NCBI GenBank assembly: GCA_037043015.1
Contig: CM073321.1
Span: 27,393,010 to 27,457,009 of the forward strand
DNA: 64,000 nucleotides
Direction of reading: 5' to 3'
Source: Bryum argenteum
Lineage: Eukaryota; Streptophyta; Bryopsida; Bryales; Bryaceae
A model generated the notes under the pieces. The model was not told where the DNA came from. It ran no database searches and worked only from the letters and a program-made list of their open reading frames with translations. Position numbers and translations under genes: made by a program. Numbering within the stretch: the first letter of the stretch is position 1; the number at the start of each line of letters is the position of its first letter. Below, in pieces: positions 12,116 through 25,258 of the stretch.

Positions 12116-12124
12116 TGCTCGTTG

Positions 12125-12358
12125 CAGGTAGCGCCCCCGTCCCTGTCCTCCATGTCCTTGCGCGCCTGCTGGCACTTGCCCTCATGTTTTTGCCCATCGT
12201 TTCTTGGCCATCGCACATGGCAGGGGGTTGGCGCCGGCGGCAGCGCCTGGCAGCCTATTTTGGGCCAGGTGCCGACCGGCCAGCCAAGCGCCGCCCCTGG
12301 CCGCCGTGAGACGCGGGCAGCCAGCAGGGCTGACCCGCTTCGCTTTTTAAAAAAAAAT

Positions 12359-12396
<38 letters not shown>

Positions 12397-12774
12397 GAAT
12401 TTTTTTTAAACTTATTCTCAGAGAGTCTTTATGTACTTAGTACTTGGAATCATTTTGACTCCTACTTTTTGACTTTTTGATACCGAATACAAAGTAGATA
12501 TTTTAAAATTTGATTAATGAATGGGGCCACTTAGTACTTGGAATCATTTTGACTTCTACATTTTGACTTTTTGATACCAAATACAAAGTAGATATTTAAA
12601 TTTTAATTAATGAACGGGCCCCATTAGAATTAGTCTTGCTTACTAATTAATGCATGGGTTCAATTTACTTCTAGGTTTGGCATTTTGTTTTGCTTCTTTT
12701 TGTTTTTGAGTCCATTTCGCGTCCATATTGTTTGTAAGTTAGTTTTTATTTTTTTATAGTTTTCGTTTTCGCAA
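12125..12774. other. Spacer with A-tract and short tandem duplication
   Basis: A GC-rich part (12125-12335) is followed by an oligo-A tract of about 28 bases (about 12366-12393). A duplicated block then carries CTTAGTACTTGGAATCATTT (first copy near 12436, second near 12529). It may contain the left end of the Harbinger element, but I could not fix its terminus. Confidence 0.45.
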
Positions 12775-14121
12775 ATGGCGGATCCTACAATCGCCGAGAT
12801 AGTCGGCGTTTGGTTTCTTTTGACGGTCTTTTTCACAGTTCCTCGACCCTTGAGGGCCAAGAAGCGTTTTAGACCCGTTCGATTTCGCCCGTTTCGTATT
12901 ACCCCTAGGCCGATTCCATTCACTGACGAGCGTTCCCTCTTACAGCGAGATTTACTTGCATTGACCTTGTTACTTCCCAGTGAGATAGAGGAGCTCCAGA
13001 GGATGTGGTGGAAGATTCCTAGACAGAGTATACATTATGATATCATAGAGAGGGATGTGTGGTTTACATCGCCAGAGTTTCTCGATAGACAATACTTATC
13101 TTCTTACCGGATGACTTTTTTTGCTTTCGAGCAGCTCATGGCTCTTATCACCCCCTTCTTACGTTTTGCACCTTTCTATGTTCGCTGTCTGTTATCCCCT
13201 CGTACCATTCTGAAGATTGTTTTGTATAAATTGGCACACGGGATTAGTCCAGAGCGTATGGTAGATTTGTACAACGTAGGCGCTTCCACCATCAGGAAGT
13301 ACACCGTCATTGTCTGTGATATTCTCTCTGATAGAGAGAAATTGTTCGGTTTATACGTCCAGATTCCGAGTGGTGCACGCTTAGCTTCTACTATTGCTAG
13401 GTTTGCGGAGATGACTGACATTTCTCAGATTTGTGGGGTTATTGATGGGACCCACATCCAACTAGCTGCTAAACCCCCTCTCAGACTCACACTCGCTGCC
13501 GCTGATTTCTACAACCGTAAGAGATTTTTGAGTGTGGTTGTGCAGGGCGTATGTGATGCAGATAAGATTTTCTGGGATAAGTCTTGTACGCAGCCTGGAG
13601 GAGTACATGATGCATGAGCGTTTAGAGCTTCTGCTCTAGGAAAGATGCTAGCTGCTGGATCTATTCTGAAGGAGCCCGTTGTTCGTATCGGGGACGTGGA
13701 GGTTGCCCCGTTTCTCTTGGGTGATTCGGCTTACCCTTTGCGCCCGTACCTGCTGAAAAACTTCAAGATGAGGACTCCGCAAACAATAGACGAAAATAGG
13801 TTTGATTCTTCCATGAATGTAGCTAGGGTTTTGATTGAGAATTGTTTTGGTTCTCTCAAGAACCGTTGGAGGATTTTGCGTCTGTTCACTCCTATGATAG
13901 ATAGGGCAGGATCATATATTTTAGCTTGTTGTGCATTCCACAGTTTTTGCCAGCTACAGGGCATGCCCGAACCAGTTGATGGATTTCCTCGTGATGTAGA
14001 GCGTAACCACATACCTTGCCATCAACCTGTGATTGACGTTGATGCTGCTAGGGTAGCTGGTGGGCGTGTTAGAGATGCGATTTTTGCATCTTGGTTAGCT
14101 AGTCATCCACGTCAGGAGTGA
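12775..14121 (+). pseudogene. PIF/Harbinger transposase with one in-frame stop
   Basis: There are 448 codons in a single frame from the ATG at 12775. The first catalytic Asp is in CGVIDGTHIQ, the second in LLGDSAYPLRP, and the Glu in VLIENCFGSLKNRWR: the full DDE set of the HARBI1-like family. The only visible lesion is TGA at 13615-13617, directly after GGVHDA. Family members usually have Arg there (HDAR), so one CGA-to-TGA change explains it. No intron is needed. The stop falls before the second and third catalytic residues, so any product would be inactive. Confidence 0.88.
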
Positions 14122-14526
14122 TCTGTATTCATCTTTTATATACATATATATGATTGTGTGATTTCCATATTATACGTGGTATTTATTCAAATGTCTCACA
14201 TATATTAGATATACTTATAATAACAAATAAGTTAAAATTAAATTTCGGTTTTATATACAATTATAGCTTAAGAGATTTTAATGTGTAAAATTATATAGTA
14301 CCAAACACAATGCAATGTAAGTAAAATTTTATCAACAAAATATACTTATATATATATATATATATAAAACCAAATAAAATAGTTTGTTTGGTAAATACCA
14401 AACATACAAAGTAAATCATATAATAAAGATAATACATATGTAATATATATATATATATATCTATATAGATAATATAAATAACCCTATGCAAACATAATAG
14501 TACGTATAAAGTAATAAATAAAACAT
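14122..14526. other. AT-rich segment with TA microsatellites
   Basis: Alternating TA runs lie at about 14346-14366 and 14446-14463 in strongly AT-rich sequence. No gene is seen between the 3' ends of the two Harbinger genes. Confidence 0.6.
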
Positions 14527-15312
14527 CTAGGCGCTATATCGGCTTCCTAGCTTGTAGAATACTAGCAGCAAAAGCTTCGCCATTTCAGTGCCCGCGCTAA
14601 GAAACCGATCGGTGATGCGCTCTTGGACGCCATTGCCTCGCGAACGACGCTCTTCCATCTCGATCGCTTCGCGGCGGCTCCGCTCCTCCATCTCCAACCG
14701 CTCTCTCTCAAAACGCTCACCCGCTCCCGAGCGAGTATGGGCCTCAAACCTCTTGCGTTCAAGATCGACAGAGGATTTTGCATAGTCGACAAATAAATTT
14801 GTTGCAATCGCGAAATCCACACCGACCTTCCGACGCTTGGAATTTGGCTTGCTCGAAACTCTGTGCCTCGAAAGCTGCGCAAAGACGGGCGATGGAGGAG
14901 TGTGGGTCGGCGTGTCTCGTCATCGATAGGTACCAAGGGTGTTCGGGCGTGCAGTTTGATTAAGTCGGGACGCCATTGTCAATCCCTCCCAGATGCTATC
15001 ACTTTGGCGGTGCCTCCGATAATCTCGTTTATCTTCTCGAAATGACACCACCCTTCCGCAGCAGCTCCTGTCTGGCCCATCCGATCAACCATCCTCTTGT
15101 GTCTATCCTTCAACTTGCGTATCTTATCAGAACAAGTCTTGTGATTGCGCGCGGGAAAACACGGGTGCGAAAGATTCAAAGAATCAGCGATGTCTATGAA
15201 GTGCTTCTGTGTCAAAGTCCCCCGACCAATGTTGAAATACGTCTCCGCATACAATTCCAACAAACGTTCCTCGCAGGAGGTATCCCATACACATCGAGGA
15301 GTTTGCGAATCT
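14527..15312 (-). pseudogene. Myb/SANT-like gene of the Harbinger element, broken
   Basis: Read on the minus strand, the start shows a SANT/trihelix-like stretch, CEERLLELYAETYF, then CSDKIRKLKDRHKRM. The frame continues to TGA at 14979-14981, reads on for about 50 codons, and is then overtaken by another frame holding a charged coiled coil (ERERLEMEERSRREAIEMEE) that ends at 14527. So there is at least one stop and one frame change (about 14820-14930). In this family the Myb-like partner binds the element ends and brings in the transposase. Confidence 0.6.
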
Positions 15313-16285
15313 TAACATCTTCTAAACTTGAGAAACGGGAGGAGGAGAAGAAATGGGAGTAATGTCCATGGAAGGGGCCCCCTCATAGCTAGAAAGAAGT
15401 AGAGAAGTGTAATGGTTGGCCATGGTAGGAGAGTGGAAAAAATTAGCAAGAAAATGAGAAGAGACAAGAGGAAGTAGGAGAGAGATTGAAAATGTGTGTA
15501 TGTTTGTGTCCATGTTTGTTTTATGGGCATATTTTGGATGATTGTTGAAATAATTTGGTTATGGAGGAAGAGGAAGAGGCCAAAGAATAATGGCAATTGC
15601 AAAGGAATGAGGAAAAAATAGGAAGGGGAATACTATGAAAAAGCAAGGGGTAGGTGGGGTCATGGGGTGTGGGGATAAGTGGGAGTGACCCAAGTAGATG
15701 GGTCACTTTTGTTTTTTGTTTGTGGGTGGGGCAGGTGCTGCAGCGTTTGGGCAGGGTGACGCAGAGACGGGCGCTGGCTGGCGCAAGGTTTTCCCGAAGC
15801 CTGCGGTGAGCCTCCACCTTCGGCGTTTCGGGCGTCAGCGTCGGCTCAACGCCTCATGTGCGAAGGCCTTCTTCTGTGATCCTCACGCGCCTTCTTCTTG
15901 ATGCGCTGGGATTTCAATGCAGTCAAACCCTTCTGGCCTCTTTCCTCCTTGCCCGCCGCTCTTGTAGCTTGTTGTCTGCTTTAGGGCATTCTGAGCACCA
16001 GCTGCCTCCGATTTCGTGCGTCCACGTGACGAGGTCATCGAGAATTTTGTCCCTGACTTCTTCCTGTGTAGCCTTAGCATGGCCTGCGATTTTGATTGTA
16101 TCTTGCGAGTGGACCCTCGCGGAGCTTTTCTCTCTTGATCATTGAGCCGACTGGACGGGGATCCATCATCTCTCCCATCGTCTTCTAAGAGTCCAATTGA
16201 TCATTTCTACCTGGGCTTTAGGAGACGACCATTAGATTGGGGTGGTGGAACCACTCCGACGTAGATGTGTTGAAGCCGATTTGAT
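15313..16285. other. Spacer upstream of importin-11; possible minus-strand exon
   Basis: About 15360-15700 is purine-rich on the plus strand without a gene. About 15880-16130 read on the minus strand gives a basic, Ser/Lys/Arg-rich open stretch (for example KSGGQGGKRPEG) that could be an exon of a divergent gene. I do not recognise it. The importin promoter should lie in this spacer. Confidence 0.3.
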
Positions 16286-19200
16286 ATGGCGCTTACTTCC
16301 GCAGAGGACCTTTCGAGAGTTTATGGTCTGCTTCAGGACGCCTTGCGACAGGATGAGTCTGTGCGGAAACTTGCAGAGGCTATGTTGGCAGCTTGCGAGA
16401 GTCGACCCGGTTTTTGCTCTTGTCTTCTGGTGAGAATTTTTCCCACGTTAAGGTTTACGCCCTTTCTTTTTGTGAAGCTCTTTCATACATTTCATTCAAG
16501 AAGTCGGCCAAGGAGGACCGCTCGCTTGATTTAGGCTCTGTATCACACCCGCTTTCGATTTGCTTGTCAAAGACGCTCTTACATGTGCCACTGATGGATG
16601 ATGTGATGGTGCAGCTCTTCTTCTGGTACCATTCGCATTCACGGGTTATCTGGGCTGTAACCGATGCTTATCACTTATCTTGATGTGCTTGACGATCAAG
16701 ATTCTTGTTGATGGAAACTCAGTCGCTTTCGTATTAGAACTTGTACTTCTAGTTTGGATATCCGTACCCGGCATCATGTCTTAAAGTCTCCAAGTTTGGG
16801 GCTCTTTCTATGAATTGTCGGTGTGATGATCGCGTTTTTGCCTCGATGAGGTCTCCCAGGAACTTCCATGGGCTTGTTGGCTTGTCAAGATTTTCTTGTC
16901 GAGCATGTTTTCCTTCCACCTCATCCATACCTGGCTTGCAATATCGGCAAGTCGAATAGTCATGATTGTGTATCGCCTCCATGAGATACACACAAATCTT
17001 TGTCTAAAGTATTTTGTAGTTGAAGCTTCCTTGTTGGCATGGAAGCAATTCAAAGAGAATTGCGACAGGTTGTGCAATAACAACTTTGCCTGAGTCAGGC
17101 CTCACACTTGGGAGTTACTGCTAGACCGATTCCGCTTTTGCATCATTACTGGTTCAGTTTGGGTTTCTGCGTTGTCAATCTCGTTTGTGCAAATTCTCTT
17201 CTGATTTTGCCACTCTCTAATGCATACATAGGAGATTATTGGTGCCAAGGATCTGGAACAGCAAAGCGACGCCCGGTGGCTGGCTTCAGTGTATTTTAAG
17301 AACAGCATAAACCGATATTGGAGGGCACGTCGAGATTCTCCGTGAGTGCTCGCTTGATGAACGAATTGTCTCGTTTGACGTTCCTGAGGTTTTTCGCAGT
17401 CGCTGTTGTGATGCATTCGTTTTTGAGTGTCTAAGCACTTCCCTGAGGCCACGTTTTTTTTTTGTTTTGAAAGGCTGTTTCTTTGAGAATCATGCGTCCT
17501 CTTGTCGTTCTAAATAACCTCCTGATGATTGTCGCCTCGCTGTCATCATAAGGCTCTGTTGCAAAATTGGGCACGGCCTGGTTTAGTTTTCAGGCAGCAG
17601 CGCTATCCGTATTGAGAGAAGTCTTGACACTTATTGGGGCTCACAGGGGCATAAGGGATGCAGAAAAACCTCATTTACGGAACCGGCTGCTTGACTTAAT
17701 CAGAGAGGAGAACAATCAGGTCAATTTTATCACTTGTTATTCCGGCTTTTTCTACTTGTTTGGTTGGCTCATCTTTTTGCACATTTTGTGTGAGTCAAGC
17801 CCAATTTACTGAACCGTATGTTCATAGTGACAGGTGGCCGTTCAACTTGCACTTCTTATTTCAAAAATTGCCCGATTCGATTATCCTCGAGAATGGTAGG
17901 TGGCGGTGGTCAATTCTAAGATGGTTCGCATGACGTCTAAGAGGGTGGACAGAGAGTGAACAATTACATTTCACTTTTTTTATATAGCCTTTAACTTGTG
18001 CTGGATGGCTTGATCGTCAAAGCGTGTTCATATTCTTCATATTTCTGCTGTATCGTCATCCTCTTGTTGGCTGATTTCGCTTGGTTAATTTCTTGAGCGA
18101 TCCAATAATTCACCTTTATATGGTCGGCAGGCCAGAGCTATTTCCCGCGTTGCTGCGGAAGTTGCAGTCTCCTGATATACTTACTACTCAACGCGTATAC
18201 TTGGTGCTTAATCAAACTCTGAAGGAGTTGTCTACCAAACGTTTAGCAGCAGATCAACGCAATTTTGCAGAGGTGTGTATCCTGAATGTTCTTCGGGTTT
18301 ATTTCTTTCAGAGAACGTATATCAGATGTCCTCTGAAATAGTTGTGATGTTCTGAGTTGAGTCGGAGGACCAGGTTCAGTTGCATTTTGCCAATTTATAC
18401 CTTATTTTAATCGCTTATTACTGTTCCTGCTGTCGTTTTTTTTGGGAAGGATAGTTTTTGTTTCTTATCAATCCTACTTTCATTCATAGGTGGAACTGCA
18501 TGACAGCGAGGACATTTAAATTTTTTAAGAGTGGTTTGACACATCGCGATCAATTTTTTTCATGATTTTTGGAAGCGTCATGGTGTGGTTGGAAGGACTG
18601 ATTTTCTTTGATACTGTAGCGCAATATATCAAATTGTGAGTGATAAGCATATCTTAGAGCTTGTCGTGTATTTCCTGTCATTCTTATCGCAGGTTACAGC
18701 CCAGTATTTTGAGTACACCTGGCATCATTGGTGTACGGATACTCAAGGTATTCTTCAAGGTCTTCAGCGACTTCTTGCAGGCCCTCAGAGTTCGATTCTC
18801 ATTGCAGACCATGATCAGTCCCTTCGGTTGACCTGTGAACGCTGGATGCTTTGCCTGAAAGTACTCCGTCGGATGTTAGTACATGGGTATCAAAGCGATG
18901 CCAAATTCGTTCAGGTCTACTACTGACGTCTTGAGGTTGTCAGAAATGATCTGTTATGTTATGAAGTGCTTGCAATTTAGGTATTTCGATTGAATGTCAT
19001 GATTCCATTTTAAAACAACCACATCAAAGATTCAGCCCGTTGCATTGGGATGCAGTTGTGGAGTGGTTGTGGAGGTATCTTCCCAACGCTCATCTGATTA
19101 ACCGAAGGATTGTAGATGCCTGTGCTTTAGAATGGATAATGATATTGTCACGAGTGTCTGGAAGATCTACTGCATGCCTATTAATTTCGTACCCTTCTCA

Positions 19201-22200
19201 ACTTAGTATGTGGGTTGCAGGAAGTGGGTCCAGTGAAAGATGTTTGTCCTTCGTTTCTACTAGCAGTTAAGGAATTACTGCGATATCGTAAGTTCCATTC
19301 TATCGAGTCGGTAGCGTAGACTATCCTGATGCCTCGACCACAGTGATGGCACCATTTTGAACTCCGTTATATGTTATATTTATCATTGGCAACAGTGAGC
19401 AACCTGTCTCCGAGACGTTTAGGAGATACTTTGTTTATCTTGAATAGGCTGTTGCTCTATTGCAGTGTCTATTAGTAGTGACACATGCTCCTCTGTGGTT
19501 GAACATGTACAATGTTGTGGACATTTATCTCTTGTAGTATCTTTCGCGAACTGTAAGAACAGCGACAGCAAGAACGTTTGTCCTTTTAGCTAGTTCTGAA
19601 TGCAGCAATTGTGCATGCAGGTACTGCGTTGAAACATGGCCGAACTTTGCATACGTTTTTGAATAAGGCATGCTTAAGATTAATGAAGATACTCATAGAA
19701 GTGCAATTTACTCATCCTTATTCGTTTAGTAACAGAGAAGTGCTCCCGCCAGTGCTAGACTTCTGTTATATACAGATTACAAAGTCTACGGAGGAGAGTG
19801 AACCATTCGAAACTTTCGTCATTAAGTGTATGTTCTTTCTTCAGAGTATTATCCAGTGTGTCTCTTACAGGCCCAGCAAGTCCGGGAGGGTTGTTGGGCA
19901 GAGTACTCCTACTCTGGAAGAAGCCAAAGGGAATCTTGCAAGACAGGCTGATGCTATTCTTATGTCTCTATTGGACAATCAGCGATTGGTGTTACTTTGT
20001 GAAGTCTTAGTACGAAGGTATGTGAAATTCTTTCAAATCCGAATATACGCAATTGATCTTCTCCTTAAATATGTAAATTTTTCGCAGTATCGGAATTGCT
20101 CATTTATTTAACTATACTGTATCACAGAGCCAGTGATAGTGGCATTCATATACCTTATCATACATCTACTTGGATCATGCTTAGACTCATATGCGATGTG
20201 TTTCACCTTCTGCATAAGTTGATCGGCCTTTACCTTATATAGATATTTCTTGCTCAAACCTGTGGACTTGGAGGAATGGGTACAAGATCCTGAGTTATTC
20301 CACCATGAGCAAGATCTCGTTCAAGCCAAGGATAAGTTGCGGCCTTGTGCCGAAGCCCTATATCTATCCCTATTTGAGTCTCATCGGGAGGTACTCGTTG
20401 TGCACATTTTCTTTGTAGTACATATTCTGTCTTGCTATATATGATTCAATACATGTATAGTCAATACAAATGAACGAACAAGTTCTTCGATATCTACTGT
20501 TTCTTGAAAAAAACTGGTCCAGAGAGGTTCAGTATTGTTAGTCTCAATCTGTTGGTAAGAGGCCGTATCCGGTATTTGCCTATTTCTGCTCCGTCTCTTT
20601 TCGAATGTGTCTATGCTGGACCAAGTTTCGTGACACTGAATCTTTCATTTGCTGATGCTGATTCTAAGAGTGTAATAAATGCAGCTTATAGCTCCTGTGG
20701 TGGTCAGTATACTGGAACAAGCGTCTGATGGATGTCCTCCTTCTGCTCCTGGGACCGATATACAAATCACGCCAGCTCTGCTATTTAAAGAAGCATCATA
20801 TAATGCAGTGGGGGCGGCTTATTATGATCTTCATGACTACATTGATTTCAAATCTTGGTTTGTATCCCTTCCATCTATCATGTGCCCTCACGTCCTCCAT
20901 CGTTCATATTTCAAGATCGAAGTATCAAAACTATCACTGAATGTGGTTAGTCCAGGATTTTCTGTTCACTTGACGGTCCCTGTACCTAATATCTTGAAGG
21001 TAGCGAAGTGCAATATTGGCACATGATCAAATGGTTTGGATTGATGGTCTTACGGCGAGTCAATCTTTTATGACTTCTGGAAAGGGTCCATCGTTTCGCT
21101 TAAAAGCATAACGTGGAACCGCATCGTTCCGAAGCTATTTGAGCTGTAACATACTTGCGCTTACGGACTCTACGTGTGCTTTAGGTGGGAAGGTGCTCTT
21201 GTGCATGAAATGAGTAATCTTCATCCAAATGGCCGTATTCTTCGACGAAAAGTTGCTTGGCTTGTGGGGAAATGGGTGAACAAGGTTATGTGAAAGCAAT
21301 GCTTTGAGGTTTTATGTTTTTGATTGAGTTACGGAAATCAAGATTACTGGCAGCTTCATTATAAGTTTGTCAGTTGTCGTTTATTTAATCTACATCATTT
21401 CAGACGTAGTCATGCTTGCCTGTTGTTGCCGGTGCATGACTTGAACCAACACCTGTTTTAAGCCAGTGGTGTTACTGCCAGCTGATAATGAAAACTCCTG
21501 ATATGTTTGGACCAGATCAAGGACGAGCTGAGGAAGCCTGTTTACACTGCGTTGATGAGACTTCTTGCAGATGGCGACCTAGCAGTCCAAGTGGGGATCT
21601 CAAATTTCATTACGCAATGAGTTTTTTTAACTCTGAACATTTGCAAATGGAATTCAGGATGCAATGATCAGTGTGTAGTCTTGCTGAATCTAGCCTTCCC
21701 TGTCTGGACTTTCAGCAACTAATAGCGGACTTTTTTGGTGCAGCTCGCAGTATGCTTCTCATTACAAAATTTAATTGACGATGTCCATTTTTACGAAGAG
21801 GAGTTTGTGGAGTACGTGCCTACATGTTTGGGGCTTTTGATACAGTTCATGCAGAATGCACAAGAGTTTGATTCCAAGGTGTTTCCGTCAATCCTGCCGT
21901 CATCTGTGATTTATAACGAGATCCTACCTTTATTAACTGTTCAGATATAGACTTAATCACTGAACGAAAGTGCATTATCCTCCGCAAGGTGCAAAATGAA
22001 TTTAAGTAGTCGAGGAGTGTCTTCAGTTTATTCCTAATTTTGTCTTCTTGCAGCTCCAAATTTTTAACCTTGTGTCGCTCATTATCGATCGTCTCGGTGA
22101 GAAGATCGTTCCCTGCGTAGAGAAGATTCTGGCCTTCCTACCTCGGGTAGTGCAACTTGCCGAGTGCTAGTTCTTCGTCAACTTTTTGTGTTTGTTGATT

Positions 22201-25200
22201 TGTTTCTTCTGATCTTCCGCTTATCATCATTTGTCATTGACTTGGAATACTTATACTGATTCATCAAACCACCCGTCTCAACATATTACACATTGTTATG
22301 ATGTTTTTTGTTGTTTATGACAAAGGTTTGGCAAGGCTCAGAGGGGCAAAGCCTGCTGCAAATCCAAGTGATGCTTGCACTTCAGCGTCTTCTGGTGGCA
22401 CTTGGTCCTCGCTCTCCAATCTGCTATGACATCCTTTTTCCAATATTGCAGTATAGTACAGATGTGAATCAGCCCGATGAGCTCAATATGTTGGAGGACG
22501 GTATGCAGGTACTGAAAGCCTAGTCTTTCTGTTACTCGCCGGAGTGCTGTATCACTTCATCCACTGTGTCCTTGGTTGGTCGGTCGTGCTCCTCATTACT
22601 CATTATATCTTTCATTCCTTCGTCATTCCCCTGTGACGTGATCAAGTTCAGAATGTTGACAATTCGTAGTAGACAATTTGGTAGCTAGTGCTACGGGCAG
22701 TATGTTGTTTTTGTGAAAAGAGTGACTTGGGAAAGAGTGCTTTGATCTTCCTTTGCCTGTACTGGATAAGAATGTAACAGTTAGTCCTTGTCGTAGGAAC
22801 TGAATCTTGTTTTCTGGATTTGCAGTTGTGGCAGACAACGCTAAGAACTGCCCCTGTCATGGTGCCCACGCTAATGGATCTTTTTCCTCATCTTGTGTCG
22901 GTTATGGAGCTCAACTTCGAGCATCTTCAGGTGAGCTGTTGTATTGCCGTAAGAAGGCGTAGAAGGACTTTGTTCCGTCTTTATCAATTTTCTTCTGTCA
23001 GCTTTTAAGTAACAAATTTTTAGTATGGAAACCAGCAACTTCGGATTTACATACTTCGGTATGCCGGTCGAGGAAGGATTTTCGAACTTCCTTTGAATTG
23101 GTCTTTCTTAGCATTGGTCGCACTCTTGAAGCCCGCCGCTGCTCAAGTAATTTACCAGTTTTCGACGTTTCTGTTCCTAATCAGACGTGTTTCGGACCTG
23201 CAGGCTGCCATGTGTATCATACAGAGTTACATTCTTCTTGGTGGGGCTGATTATTTGAGGTTGCATGCAAGTGGTGTTGTCAAAGTTTTTGAGATTGTTG
23301 TCGGGAATGTGAAAGAGAAGGGGATGTTGTGTACCCTTCCAGTTATCGACTCTCTTATTCAGGTGCATATTGGAGTACATTTCCCTTAATCGATTTTGTG
23401 TGGTTTGAGTTGACATGTACATTCTTTAACTGGGAAACGTTTTCAATGCCTACTGATGAACGCTGGAAAAGAATCCGCCTTTAATGACGAATTGTTGTGC
23501 TCTGCTTTAAGTTCATCAAGTATGAGTGTAGAAATAATCGATGGTTGTTCCGGAAGTGGTCCTTAAATTTCATTTGTGGTGGTACAGTGCTTTCCTATGG
23601 ACGCGCCTGCGCTTTTGGAGGGGATCTTGCAGGTATGATGAGCTGATATTTAGGGCGTTCTGGGAATTCTGAACATCCACCTCCTTCACAGTAATAAGCC
23701 CATCTGCTCTGAGTGGAGGTTTCTTTCCTGAGCGTGCGACAGGATCGCCGTAGCTTATCATATATTTATTTCTCATGAGATGGGAGGAGGGGAGGGGCGT
23801 GCGTATAAAGCTCGTGTATGTGCCGAATATTTCAGCGTGCGTCGTTCCAAAAGTTTTTCCGGCTACTCTGTCGGCTGTTCCTGCGCCTTGCACTTAATGA
23901 CTTCGATGAACTGCAGAAACTTCTAATATTGGTGGTAAATGGGCACGATGATGGTGACCTGGTGAAGGCAACCGCTGGAGCTGTGCTAGCTAGAGTGTTT
24001 GTTCAGAACAATGCGTTCTTTGCATCATTTGCTTCGCAAGCATCGCTTTCGTTTGCCCTTCGACAGTCAGGGGTGGCCGTCTCGGAACAGAGTGCCCTTT
24101 TTATCTTCTTTGATGCTTGGCTGGACAAGGTAATGGGCTTTCTGCTTTCACTTTTACTCTCAAGTTCTTTGTAGCAGGACCGAGTACTTCAGGATTCTCT
24201 CAAGTTTTTCATGCTACGTGTTTTCTCTTTCTATTTCAAACATCTGCATTACGGATAGTATTTGGTCCTCAGGTCGATTCCTTGACGAGCTTATGCAAGC
24301 GAAAATTATGTTCTATTGCTCTTTGCATTCTGCTCACAGTCGGCCAGCCGCAAGTCTTGGACAGACTCGTACAGATCCTCAGGTATGTCACAACATCCTT
24401 TCGTAGTTGAGGGGTGAATTTATTGCCGTGGCGGTACCAAGAGCGTTTTGGAGCTCTCATCCACTGCGAGGAGATGATTCTGTCCTTTGGTTGACCAACC
24501 GAGATTATTTTACTTTGGTTTGTCTTTTTATGTTTTCCGTGATTACAAATTGCAATCAACTTCTGCTCGGTTTCTTGCCGACTTTCAGTGTTTGCACAAG
24601 CGTCCTTAATGAGACAGAGGAAGACTACAATGACTGTGCATCAGGGTTAGATGACAGACTCAACCTTATTTATTTGTGGATTTACACATGTTTCGCAATG
24701 TATTTCATGCAGTTCATGCAGTTCAATGCCATTCAATGCAATTTAATGATCCACTTTGTTTGCGATTGGCTGTCGTGTTGGAGCGTCTATTCTCAGTAAA
24801 TTTCATGTACCGCAGTGACTACTTCGGCAGTGAAGACGCTAGGTCAATGGGACTTATTGTAAGCGAAGATTCTCGGAAAAGACAGGTTGGCTTTTATTCC
24901 TTCAGTATTGCTATAAAGTGGTTTTAGATCTTTGTGTGTATCCCTTACCTCAAGAAAACATATCACATATTTCTCCTCATGTCTGTTTCCGCAAGTCTTC
25001 TCTTTTATATTGATTTCTGCCGACCTTAAAACCTTTTGATTCATCTTTTGTCTAACGTAATTTCTTTTATTACTTTTTGTGCATCCAAATATTCAGGTTG
25101 TTGTTGCAGATCCCATTGGCAAGGTCCCACTGGCTCTTTTTCTGAAAGAGAAGCTTCGCATATGTGCGCAACTTCATGGAAATGCTGCCTTTGATGCGGC

Positions 25201-25258
25201 AATGACTCGACTTCATCCAGCTCTATACGACCAGCTGCAGCAGCTTATGCAGTCATGA
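16286..25258 (+). CDS. IPO11: Importin-11 (plant KA120-type nuclear import receptor), complete, 23 exons
   Basis: Exons: 16286-16429, 17232-17341, 17647-17719, 17834-17895, 18131-18272, 18693-18914, 19221-19287, 19621-20017, 20243-20390, 20685-20857, 21185-21284, 21516-21590, 21744-21878, 22054-22146, 22326-22508, 22826-22930, 23204-23362, 23588-23632, 23917-24129, 24273-24382, 24589-24645, 24816-24885, 25097-25258. All junctions are GT-AG and in phase, giving 3045 bp and 1014 residues, close to the usual plant length of about 1010. The N-terminus (ESRPGFCSCLL, then ASVYFKNSINRYWRARRDS) is the importin-beta N-terminal domain, which binds Ran-GTP. The rest is HEAT/ARM-like, with family signatures LRPCAEALYLSLFE, VVVSILEQA and LHPALYDQLQQLM. 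The protein carries cargo into the nucleus. The donors of exons 12 and 21 (at 21591 and 24646) are the weakest. No stop or frameshift was found; it looks functional. Confidence 0.94.

Larger units (their letters stand above)
12775..15312. mobile_element. Decayed PIF/Harbinger transposon (two-gene type)
   Basis: A DDE_Tnp_4-type transposase on the plus strand faces a Myb/SANT-like gene on the minus strand, the gene pair characteristic of PIF/Harbinger elements. Both genes are damaged. I did not find convincing terminal inverted repeats or the 3-bp duplication, so the limits given are only those of the genes. Confidence 0.75.

Noticed and set aside
19040-19270. Open frame with HWDAVVEWLWRYLPNAHL between importin exons 6 and 7
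   Set aside because: It has no counterpart in importin-11, and the flanking exons join in phase without it. Treated as intron.
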